Source: Prevotella sp. UBA2456
GTDB lineage: Bacteria; Bacteroidota; Bacteroidia; Bacteroidales; Bacteroidaceae
Assembly: GCA_002342415.1 (NCBI GenBank)
Contig: DDPY01000018.1
Coordinates: 1-22,052, forward strand
Reading direction: 5' to 3'
DNA length: 22,052 nucleotides
The notes beneath the pieces were generated by a model. That model was not told the DNA's origin and ran no database searches. It saw nothing but the letters and a program-made list of their open reading frames with translations. The position numbers were made by a program, and so were the translations under genes. Shown in pieces: positions 1 to 5,706 of the stretch. Positions within the stretch are counted from its first letter, which is position 1. Each line of letters begins with the position of its first letter.

Positions 1-329
1 ACAAGCCCACCTTCACTCCTAATCAGGACTGTGGTGACAATGTTATCATCATCAATGCCGACAAGGTGGTTTTCACTGGTAAGAAAGAAACCGACAAGGT
101 TTACACCCGCTACACTGGCTACCCCGGTGGTCAGCGCTTCAACACGCCTGCCGAACTGCGCAAGAAGCCTTTCGGTGTTGAGCGTATCCTGAAGCACGCC
201 GTGAAGGGCATGCTGCCCAAAGGTCCCCTTGGCCGTTCGCTGCTGAACAATCTCTATGTCTACAACGGTACGGAGCATCCCCACGAGGCTCAGAAGCCCA
301 AGGCTATCGACATCAACCTGTACAAGTGA
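1..329 (+). CDS. rplM: 50S ribosomal protein L13, 3' part
   Basis: The reading frame is open from base 3 to a TGA at 327-329 and gives about 108 residues; the start lies left of the window. The visible part carries the L13 signature, including YTGYPGGQR, a central region ending in PKGPLGR, and the C-terminal LYVYNGTEHPHEAQKP. L13 binds 23S rRNA early in assembly of the large subunit. L13 proteins are about 150 residues, so roughly the first 40 are missing. It is followed 38 bp later by rpsI, the usual L13-S9 pairing in bacteria, and the two are almost certainly co-transcribed. The ATG at 66 is an internal methionine-like site and not the start. Confidence 0.96.
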   Translation, partial: KPTFTPNQDCGDNVIIINADKVVFTGKKETDKVYTRYTGYPGGQRFNTPAELRKKPFGVERILKHAVKGMLPKGPLGRSLLNNLYVYNGTEHPHEAQKPKAIDINLYK

Positions 330-330
330 T

Positions 331-351
331 AAATGGTAAATTGTAAATCGT
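331..351 (+). repeat. Three AAATNGT heptamers between rplM and rpsI
   Basis: The spacer between the two ribosomal genes consists of three head-to-tail 7-mers, AAATGGT, AAATTGT and AAATCGT, followed by an A-rich run to the rpsI start. The same type of heptamer recurs at 1769-1797 before tsf. The role is unknown; it keeps the start region AT-rich and unstructured. Confidence 0.75.
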
Positions 352-367
352 TAAATAGAAAATAAAG

Positions 368-754
368 ATGGAATACATCAATGCAATAGGTCGTCGCAAG
401 AGCTCAGTAGCTCGCGTTTATCTGTCAGAGGGTACTGGCAAGATCACGATCAACAAGAAAGACTTGGAAGTTTACTTCCCCTCAGCCATCCTGCAGTATG
501 TGGTCAAGCAGCCCCTGAACCTGCTGGAGGTTGCTGAGAAATATGACATCAAGGCCAACCTGGACGGTGGTGGTTTCACTGGTCAGAGCCAGGCTCTGCG
601 CATGGCTATCGCCCGTGCACTGGTAAAGGTCAATGCCGAGGACAAGAAGAGCCTGAAGGATCATGGTTTCCTGACCCGCGATGCCCGTGAGGTTGAGCGT
701 AAGAAGCCGGGTCGTCCCAAGGCACGTCGTCGCTTCCAGTTCAGTAAGCGTTAA
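368..754 (+). CDS. rpsI: 30S ribosomal protein S9
   Basis: This is a complete 128-residue S9, the normal length. It starts with the family opening (NAIGRRKSSVARV), has the central GGGFTGQSQALRMAIARAL segment and ends in the basic tail KKPGRPKARRRFQFSKR. In the ribosome this tail reaches towards the P-site tRNA. The start ATG at 368 is preceded by an A-rich stretch and no clear Shine-Dalgarno site, as is usual in Bacteroidetes. It is the second gene of the rplM-rpsI-rpsB-tsf run. The following 164-bp spacer is long for this unit and holds an unusual CTAG array. Confidence 0.98.
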   Translation: MEYINAIGRRKSSVARVYLSEGTGKITINKKDLEVYFPSAILQYVVKQPLNLLEVAEKYDIKANLDGGGFTGQSQALRMAIARALVKVNAEDKKSLKDHGFLTRDAREVERKKPGRPKARRRFQFSKR

Positions 755-797
755 TCAGACTGAACAGCGTTTAGCATCTAAACTGGCGAGACTCTGG

Positions 798-854
798 CTA
801 GTACTGCTAGAAGACTGGTACTGCTAGTAAGACTAGTAAAACTAGTACAACTAG
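798..854 (+). repeat. Phased CTAG array in the rpsI-rpsB spacer
   Basis: CTAG occurs six times, starting at 798, 807, 824, 833, 842 and 851; the steps are 9, 17, 9, 9 and 9 bases. The 10-mer GTACTGCTAG occurs twice, at 801 and 818. Because CTAG is its own reverse complement, the RNA could form several competing hairpins, for example ACTAGT-AAA-ACTAGT at 832-846. Stop codons are scattered through the array, so it is not coding. It may belong to an rpsB leader, but I cannot match it to a known leader RNA. Confidence 0.7.
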
Positions 855-918
855 ACTACTCGTCGGTTGGTCTAACAAAGATTAAAAAGAAAGTAAACAA
901 TTAAAAAAGAAAAGAAAA

Positions 919-1767
919 ATGGCAAGAACAAATTTTGACCAATTACTGCAGGCTGGCTGCCACTTCGGCCACCTGAAGCGCAAGTGGAACCCCGCAATGG
1001 CTCAGTATATCTACACCGAGCGCAACGGTATCCATATCATCGACCTCCACAAGACAGTAGCCAAGATCGACGAGGCTGCTGACGCACTCAAGCAGATTGC
1101 CAAGAGTGGCAAGAAAATCCTGTTCGTCGCTACTAAAAAACAGACTAAGGAAATCATCGCCGAGAAGGCTCAGAGCGTTGGTATGCCTTATGTGACAGAG
1201 CGCTGGCCGGGCGGTATGCTTACCAACTTCCCGACTATCCGCAAGGCCGTCAAGAAAATGGCGAACATCGACAAGCTGATGCAGGACGGCACCTATGCCA
1301 ACCTGTCGAAGCGCGAACTGCTGCAGGTGACCCGTCAGCGTGCCAAGCTGGAGAAGAACCTCGGTTCTATCGCCGACCTGACCCGTCTGCCTTCTGCCCT
1401 CTTCGTCGTTGACGTGCTGAAGGAGCAGATTGCCGTTCGCGAGGCCAACCGTCTGGGTATTCCCGTGTTCGGTATCGTCGATACCAACTCTGACCCCAAG
1501 AACATCGACTTCATCATCCCTGCTAACGACGATGCCAAGGACTCTGTAGAGGTTATCCTCGGAGCCTGCTGCGCCGCTATCAACGAGGGTATCGAGGAGC
1601 GCAAGGTGGAGAAGGCTGACGAGAAGGCTGCCGATGCTCAGGCAGAGGCTGAGGCCGATGAGGCTAAGCCCAAGCGTCAGGCCCGCAAGCCCCGCAAGGC
1701 TCAGGAAGAGGCTCCCGCTGCTGAAGAGGCTGCTCCCGCAGCAGAAGAGGCCCCCGCTGCCGAGTAA
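919..1767 (+). CDS. rpsB: 30S ribosomal protein S2
   Basis: The protein has 282 residues. It shows S2 hallmarks: QAGCHFGHLKRKWNPAM near the N-terminus, the ERWPGGMLTNFPTI motif around residue 95, and DLTRLPSALFVVDVLKEQIAVREA followed by GIPVFGIVDTNSDP. The folded S2 core ends near residue 230. The last 50 or so residues are a low-complexity tail, first mixed K/E/A and basic (PKRQARKPRK), then repeated EEAPAAE units, and this accounts for the extra length over the usual 230-260 residues. Upstream is a purine-rich AAAAAAGAAAAG run just before ATG. S2 is assembled late into the small subunit. It is followed by tsf, the near-universal order. Confidence 0.98.
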   Translation: MARTNFDQLLQAGCHFGHLKRKWNPAMAQYIYTERNGIHIIDLHKTVAKIDEAADALKQIAKSGKKILFVATKKQTKEIIAEKAQSVGMPYVTERWPGGMLTNFPTIRKAVKKMANIDKLMQDGTYANLSKRELLQVTRQRAKLEKNLGSIADLTRLPSALFVVDVLKEQIAVREANRLGIPVFGIVDTNSDPKNIDFIIPANDDAKDSVEVILGACCAAINEGIEERKVEKADEKAADAQAEAEADEAKPKRQARKPRKAQEEAPAAEEAAPAAEEAPAAE

Positions 1768-1768
1768 T

Positions 1769-1797
1769 AAACTGTATATTGTAAATCGTAAAATCGT
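1769..1797 (+). repeat. Heptamer repeats between rpsB and tsf
   Basis: The 38-bp spacer is built from AAACTGT, ATATTGT, AAATCGT and an 8-base version AAAATCGT. It closely resembles the AAATNGT run at 331-351. It ends eight bases before the tsf ATG. Confidence 0.7.
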
Positions 1798-1805
1798 AAT
1801 TTAAT

Positions 1806-2801
1806 ATGGCTATTTCAATAGACGATATCAAGAAGCTTCGCGCTATGACCGGTGCTGGTCTCGCTGACGTAAAGAAGGCGCTGACCGAGGCTGAGGGCGA
1901 CTTCGACAAGGCTAAGGAACTGCTCCGTGAGCGTGGCCTGGCTATCGCTGCCAAGCGCAGCGACCGTGAAACTTCAAATGGTTGCGTACTCGTTAAGGCT
2001 GTCGACGGCTTTGCCGCTATGATTGCCCTGAAGTGCGAGACCGACTTCGTGGCTAACGGTGCCGACTTCATTGCCCTCACTCAGAGCATCCTCGATGCAG
2101 CTGTCGCCAACAAGTGCAAGGATCTGGAGGCTGTCAAGGCTCTCGACATCAACGGCCAGACTGCCCAGGAGGCTGTGACACAGCGCTCGGGCATCACTGG
2201 CGAGAAGATGGAGCTCGATGGCTACCTGACTCTCGAGGGCGAGAATATCGAGGTTTACAACCACATGGGCAAGAACACCCTGTGCACGATGGTACAGCTC
2301 AACAAGCCCGCTGCCGAGATTGGTCACAAGCTGGCTATGCAGGTAGCTGCCATGAAGCCCGTTGCACTCGATGAAAAGAGCGTCGACCAGAAGATTCTGG
2401 ACGAGGAGTACAAGACCGCTGTCGAGAAGTCTAAGCTCGAGCAGGTTCAGAAGTATGTTGACAACAAGCTGAAGAAGGCTGGCATCAACCCCAACCTCGT
2501 TGACTCCGAGGATCACATCGAGAGCAACATGTCGAAGGGCTGGCTGACTCAGGAGCAGGCCGACGAGGCTCGCAAGCTGATTGCTGAGGGCAAGAAAGAG
2601 GGCGAGGCTCAGCTGAAGATGCCTATGATTGAGGGCATTGCCAAGGGCCGTGTTCAGAAGTTCCTGAAGGAGAACTGTCTGGTAGACCAGGAGTTCCAGT
2701 TCGGCGACGGCGACAAGCAGACTGTCACCCAGTGGCTGGCCGCTCAGGACAAGGAGCTGAAGATCTGCGACTTCAAGCGCTTCACGCTGGTTGCTGAGTA
2801 A
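1806..2801 (+). CDS. tsf: Translation elongation factor Ts
   Basis: This 331-residue EF-Ts is the nucleotide exchange factor that releases GDP from EF-Tu. The N-terminal UBA-like domain (KLRAMTGAGLADVKKALTEA, about residues 9-28) and the EF-Tu contact motif CETDFVA (about residues 77-83) are intact. At 331 residues it is longer than the roughly 280-residue enterobacterial protein; the extra length lies in the C-terminal half, including a charged segment around residues 215-270. The Bacteroidetes proteins I know are also of this longer type. It is the last gene of the ribosomal-protein run and is followed directly by a strong terminator. Confidence 0.98.
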   Translation: MAISIDDIKKLRAMTGAGLADVKKALTEAEGDFDKAKELLRERGLAIAAKRSDRETSNGCVLVKAVDGFAAMIALKCETDFVANGADFIALTQSILDAAVANKCKDLEAVKALDINGQTAQEAVTQRSGITGEKMELDGYLTLEGENIEVYNHMGKNTLCTMVQLNKPAAEIGHKLAMQVAAMKPVALDEKSVDQKILDEEYKTAVEKSKLEQVQKYVDNKLKKAGINPNLVDSEDHIESNMSKGWLTQEQADEARKLIAEGKKEGEAQLKMPMIEGIAKGRVQKFLKENCLVDQEFQFGDGDKQTVTQWLAAQDKELKICDFKRFTLVAE

Positions 2802-2817
2802 TCACAACACACGACAT

Positions 2818-2854
2818 AAAAAAAGCCCGACTCACCTTGAGCCGGGCTTTTTTT
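2818..2854. terminator. Bidirectional terminator between tsf and the esterase gene
   Basis: Seven A's, a hairpin with arms GCCCG/CGGGC (2825-2829, 2843-2847) extended by CTCA/TGAG around a CCT loop, then seven T's. A-run and T-run make it effective in both directions, so it should end the tsf transcript and also the minus-strand esterase transcript. There is one A/C mismatch at 2830/2842. Confidence 0.95.
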
Positions 2855-2920
2855 ATGTTGCCTTTATTTCAGGTGGCGGTGCATCCTTATGTTGCTTTTA
2901 TTTCAGGTGGCGGCGCATCC
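2853..2920. repeat. 34-bp tandem duplication covering the esterase gene end
   Basis: Positions 2853-2886 and 2887-2920 are the same 34-mer with two differences (2862/2896 C to T, 2880/2914 T to C). The right copy holds the last codons and stop of the esterase gene (MRRHLK-stop on the minus strand). The left copy reads MHRHLK-stop in the matching register but lies beyond the stop. Confidence 0.9.
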
Positions 2921-4244
2921 ACTCCATCTGCTGGCGGTCGGTGGCGTCGCTGGTCCAGTGCTCGTTGATGGGGGTGAGCAGACATTCCTTCTCGCACTGC
3001 AGCACGTTCCAGACGGCATACGAGGTGGTGGGAGGACAGGTGTTGTCGTTGTATCCCCACGTCATATAGACGGGCACCTTGATGTGTCGGGCAAAGTTGA
3101 CGACATCGTAGTAGGGCAGCGTCTTCATGCAGGCTTCCGAGTAGGCCCCGCTCTCGTGGGTGAAGTGCGGATAGCCGCTGGTGAGTCCTGCCGAGCCGGC
3201 AGCCATATCGCTCAGTGCGGGATGGTTGGCCACGCAGTGGGTGACGCGCGGGTCGAGGGCTGTGGCTATCAGCGCCAAGGCGCCTCCCTGGCTGCCTCCC
3301 TGCATGATGACGTTGCGCCCGTCCCACTCGGGCAGCGAGACGAGGATGTCGATGGCTTTCAGCAGTCCCAGGTAGACGTGCTTCATGTAGTAGTGGTTGC
3401 GGTCCTCCAGGCTCTGGCGGAGGTAGGCGTTGTTCTTATTGTCGAAGGCGGCGCAAATCTCGGCAAACACCTCCTCGCTCAGCGTGGGGTTCAGCCCGTG
3501 AATGTCGAGCGCCATGCGGATGAATCCGTTCTCGGGGTAGAAGCGGCGCGTGGTAGCGTCGCGGATGGGTTTCACGCCTGCTCCCGGAGGGGTGAGCACG
3601 ACGGGGCAGGAGCCGGGCTTCGCGCCGCGGGGCATCAGCAGGTAGGCGTAGAACGAGTGGCGCTGCTTGTCGAGGTCGATTTTCAGTCGCCAGGCCTCCA
3701 CCTTGTCGTTCGACATCTCCTTGACGTATTCCTTCGAGTAGTGCAGGGGGAACTTGCCGGCCTCTTCCGTCTGCTGCTGCCAGAATGCCCAGAAGTCCTT
3801 GGGCTCCTGGGTGAAGGGCTGTATCTTGTCGACCGAGAATCCTATCTTCACGTGGTGCTCATAGGTCTTGCCGTCGACCTTCGTCTTCAGTCGCAGGTCG
3901 CGGAAGCACGGCTTCTTGGCCGTTCCCATGCGGATGGTGCCGCGACCGCCCTTCAGCATCAGGCTCCCGCGCGTGTCGGCAGCCAGCAGGTCGGTGCCCA
4001 CCTCCCACGACACCTCGCTGTCGCGGGGGATGCCGTATTTATAGAATTGCACCTCGACGGTGGCTTCCTCGCCGCACTGGTAGAGCCAGTCGTGGTGGTT
4101 GGGCACGGTCACCCACAGATAGTCACTGCGATAGGGATAGTTCTCGACGGCCAGGGCCGGGATGGACAGCAGGAGGGCAAGGCAGAGGAGCATGCCGCCC
4201 TGCGCCCATTTCTTCAGCGATTCGTACGTTACACTTGTCTTCAT
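2898..4244 (-). CDS. Secreted acetylxylan esterase-like hydrolase (CE7/AXE1 family)
   Basis: The protein has 448 residues. A likely Sec signal peptide spans about residues 1-33 (basic start, then GGMLLCLALLLSIPALA). Residues about 34-140 form an extra N-terminal domain, and the alpha/beta-hydrolase fold follows. The nucleophile motif is GGSQGG with Ser318; Asp400 lies in GYNDNTCPP and His429 in NEHW, which together fit the CE7 triad. CE7 enzymes remove acetyl groups from xylan, xylo-oligosaccharides or cephalosporins. The usual RGQ oxyanion motif is not recognisable; DIHGLNP (about 247-253) occupies the equivalent region. The gene overlaps the upstream transporter gene by ATGA, so translation is probably coupled. 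The true ester substrate is not shown by the sequence. Confidence 0.85.
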   Translation of the reverse strand: MKTSVTYESLKKWAQGGMLLCLALLLSIPALAVENYPYRSDYLWVTVPNHHDWLYQCGEEATVEVQFYKYGIPRDSEVSWEVGTDLLAADTRGSLMLKGGRGTIRMGTAKKPCFRDLRLKTKVDGKTYEHHVKIGFSVDKIQPFTQEPKDFWAFWQQQTEEAGKFPLHYSKEYVKEMSNDKVEAWRLKIDLDKQRHSFYAYLLMPRGAKPGSCPVVLTPPGAGVKPIRDATTRRFYPENGFIRMALDIHGLNPTLSEEVFAEICAAFDNKNNAYLRQSLEDRNHYYMKHVYLGLLKAIDILVSLPEWDGRNVIMQGGSQGGALALIATALDPRVTHCVANHPALSDMAAGSAGLTSGYPHFTHESGAYSEACMKTLPYYDVVNFARHIKVPVYMTWGYNDNTCPPTTSYAVWNVLQCEKECLLTPINEHWTSDATDRQQMEWMRRHLK

Positions 4245-5278
4245 CTTGTCTTAGTATTTAGTTTGGAGTAATTTTGCTGCGGGATGTTTGCTATGGTCTT
4301 TTTCCTGTATTGCCACAGCTCCATCGAGTTGATGATGTTCTGCCAGAGCACATAGCATCCGGCGCCGATGGAGGCCACGGGGCTGAGGTACATATAGGCC
4401 ACCCAGATGCTGAGCGCGGTATTCTTCTGAAACAGCGCCTGCCCGGCGTTGATTTCCTCGCCGAGTCGGCGCCCCACCAGCCTGCCTAATTCGAACTGCA
4501 CGAAGCAGAGCGCCAGCGTCGCCACCGCAATGGCCAGCAACAGGGAGAGCGTGGCACTGCTGTTCACGATGTTCTTCACCGTGATGCCCGTGGTGATGCT
4601 CAGCGAGATGCCCCAGCAGTAGAAGCTCAGGTTGGGCTGGGCGGCAATCTTGCGGCACAGCCCCTTCACGTAGTGCTGCATGATCCATCCCAGCACCAGG
4701 GGCAGCAGCAGCACGACGGCGACCTTCTGCAGTATGATCAGGAAGGCTTCCAGGAAGTCCACGTGTGCCGTCTGTTCCAGGATGGGGAACACCAGGGGAA
4801 TCATCAGCGCCGAGGCCAGCGAGGAGATGAGCGTATAGGTGGTCATGGTCGAGATGTTGCCTCCCAGCTTGCCGACGACCACGGGCGCTGCCGATGCCGA
4901 CGGCCCGATGATGCAGGTCAGCACGGCTTCCCACAGCAGCGGAGAGGTGAGCGAGTTGACAGTTGACAGTTGAGAGTTTTTCAGCCAGAGGATGATGCCG
5001 ATGTTCAGTCCTACTAAAAGCATCTGCATGGCGAGCACGCCCGTATGCCAACGGTGGGGCAGCATCTGGTGGAAGTCGACCTTGCAGAAGGTGATAAACA
5101 GGGTGAGGAAGACGAACAGCGGGAACAGCACGTCGAACAGCGGCCCTATCCGGTTGCCCAGCCCGTCGAGCGCGGGAACATAGTAGAAAGTCAGATAGCT
5201 CGCCGTTCCTATGGCAATGGCTACGGGCAGCGTCCAGTTCTTCAGAAATTGTATGATGTTCGATAATTCTTTCCCCAT
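4241..5278 (-). CDS. BASS-family (bile acid:sodium symporter-like) membrane transporter
   Basis: The product has 345 residues with about nine to ten hydrophobic segments, beginning NWTLPVAIAIGTASYLTFYY. The pattern, with TCIIGPSASAAPVVVGKLGG (about 121-140) and a second glycine/proline-broken helix region later, matches the bile acid:Na+ symporter/BART superfamily. Members move organic acids such as bile acids, pyruvate or pantoate with sodium; the substrate here cannot be told. Residues 100-109 (KNSQLSTVNS) are encoded by a 7-bp tandem repeat and form a polar loop. The stop overlaps the esterase start in an ATGA, and a TTG-N20-TACCTTTG promoter sits just upstream. This start was chosen because it lies 13-20 bp after the promoter's -7 box. 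Confidence 0.8.
   Translation of the reverse strand: MGKELSNIIQFLKNWTLPVAIAIGTASYLTFYYVPALDGLGNRIGPLFDVLFPLFVFLTLFITFCKVDFHQMLPHRWHTGVLAMQMLLVGLNIGIILWLKNSQLSTVNSLTSPLLWEAVLTCIIGPSASAAPVVVGKLGGNISTMTTYTLISSLASALMIPLVFPILEQTAHVDFLEAFLIILQKVAVVLLLPLVLGWIMQHYVKGLCRKIAAQPNLSFYCWGISLSITTGITVKNIVNSSATLSLLLAIAVATLALCFVQFELGRLVGRRLGEEINAGQALFQKNTALSIWVAYMYLSPVASIGAGCYVLWQNIINSMELWQYRKKTIANIPQQNYSKLNTKTR
4954..4977 (-). repeat. Heptamer repeat inside the transporter gene
   Basis: On the plus strand the units are AGTTGAC, AGTTGAC, AGTTGAG and a partial AGTT. On the coding strand they read as (T)CAACTG-type heptamers. They encode transporter residues about 100-109. A gain or loss of one unit would shift the reading frame. 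Confidence 0.85.
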
Positions 5279-5297
5279 CTCTGTATGTAATTTTGTG

Positions 5298-5328
5298 CAA
5301 AGGTAAGATTTTTCTTTTAATCATGCAA
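5298..5328 (-). promoter_or_regulatory. Promoter of the transporter-esterase unit
   Basis: On the minus strand TTG (5326-5328) is followed after 20 bp by TACCTTTG (5298-5305), a good match to the Bacteroidetes TTTG/TAnnTTTG promoter. The transporter ATG lies 20 bp past the -7 box, so the leader would be only about a dozen bases. Confidence 0.75.
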
Positions 5329-5462
5329 TAAAAATGTCTTTTCTCTTCTCTAAATCGAAAAATTCTATTATCTTGTTCCCGAAAAGTATACACCCAATTT
5401 GGCGGCAAAATTTACTGCAAAAAGGATTGCTGTGTGTGGCATTATATATCCTATATATCCTG

Positions 5463-5529
5463 CTACATGAAGTTTTTAAAAGTGATGCAACTGATGTCAT
5501 TTTGCAACACTTTTAAAAACTTCATGTAG
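5463..5529. repeat. 67-nt near-perfect palindrome
   Basis: The arms 5463-5484 and 5508-5529 are perfect 22-bp inverted repeats (CTACATGAAG at the left end, CTTCATGTAG at the right end). After a single A/A mismatch the pairing continues for five more base pairs (5486-5490 with 5502-5506), leaving an 11-nt loop. The stem is far longer than an ordinary terminator and lacks a T-run on either side. It could be a dispersed palindromic repeat, a transposon-derived remnant or a structured RNA. Confidence 0.9.
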
Positions 5530-5530
5530 G

Positions 5531-5617
5531 ATGACTTTCGCCCCACAGGTGATGGACTCGCTGTCGGTAGACGACCTGGGCATCCGCGTGAACGGAAACT
5601 ACGCCTGCGACCCGTAG
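5531..5617 (+). other. Possible gene remnant, 28 codons
   Basis: Starting one base after the palindrome, a short frame reads MTFAPQVMDSLSVDDLGI and continues RVNGNYACDP to TAG. It is GC-rich with codon use like real genes here, unlike its AT-rich surroundings. In frame it opens only to 5495, where a TGA precedes it inside the palindrome. I do not recognise the protein. It may be a decayed 3' end of a lost gene, cut off by the palindrome, or a chance frame. Confidence 0.25.
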
Positions 5618-5646
5618 GATGGTAGGCATGTTTTCTTATGCAGTGC

Positions 5647-5706
5647 ATTTGAGTTAACTCGATTGATCGATTGAGTTAACTCAAATGATGTTTTGAGTTA
5701 ACTCAC
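5647..5706. promoter_or_regulatory. Three TTGAGTTAACTC palindromes at 22-bp spacing
   Basis: The self-complementary 10-mer GAGTTAACTC starts at 5651, 5673 and 5695, exactly 22 bp apart, each preceded by TT. The first two also form a larger inverted repeat, ATTTGAGTTAACTC (5647-5660) against 5673-5686, around a GATTGATCGATT centre. The third copy runs into the stop codon of the methyltransferase gene. The two-helical-turn spacing looks like a protein-binding array, but a terminator or recombination site is also possible. Confidence 0.7.

Larger units (their letters stand above)
5331..5702. other. Gene-poor gap with palindromic elements
   Basis: This 372-bp stretch separates two minus-strand genes. 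The first 130 bases are AT-rich with no recognisable gene; TATATATCC occurs twice in a row at 5443-5460. Then come a 67-nt palindrome, a short GC-rich gene-like stretch and three phased GAGTTAACTC palindromes, each listed separately. It holds no ORF that I would call a gene. Confidence 0.7.

Noticed and set aside
66..329. A complete small gene starting at ATG 66
   Set aside because: The L13 frame is open and conserved upstream to the window edge, so 66 is an internal site of a truncated rplM.
2889..4271. A 460-codon open frame on the plus strand opposite the esterase gene
   Set aside because: It is the antisense of a convincing signal-peptide esterase with a full triad; the frame stays open because of GC-rich third positions, and its translation is Val/Gly/His-rich with no recognisable family.
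4251..5408. A 385-codon minus-strand frame overlapping the transporter in another register
   Set aside because: Its translation is Arg/His/Ala-rich and lacks membrane segments, while the other frame gives a proper multi-helix transporter with promoter spacing and an ATGA overlap.
5334..5516. A 60-codon plus-strand frame in the gene-poor gap
   Set aside because: It runs through the AT-rich stretch and stops inside the palindrome; no family similarity, promoter or coding-like composition.
5463..5648. A 61-codon minus-strand frame across the palindrome
   Set aside because: It is Arg/Ser/Pro-rich antisense of the GC-rich fragment and depends on the palindrome for its end; no support as a gene.
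5647..5706. A small CRISPR-like array
   Set aside because: Repeats are only 12 bases with 10-base spacers, the repeat is fully palindromic, and no cas gene is present.
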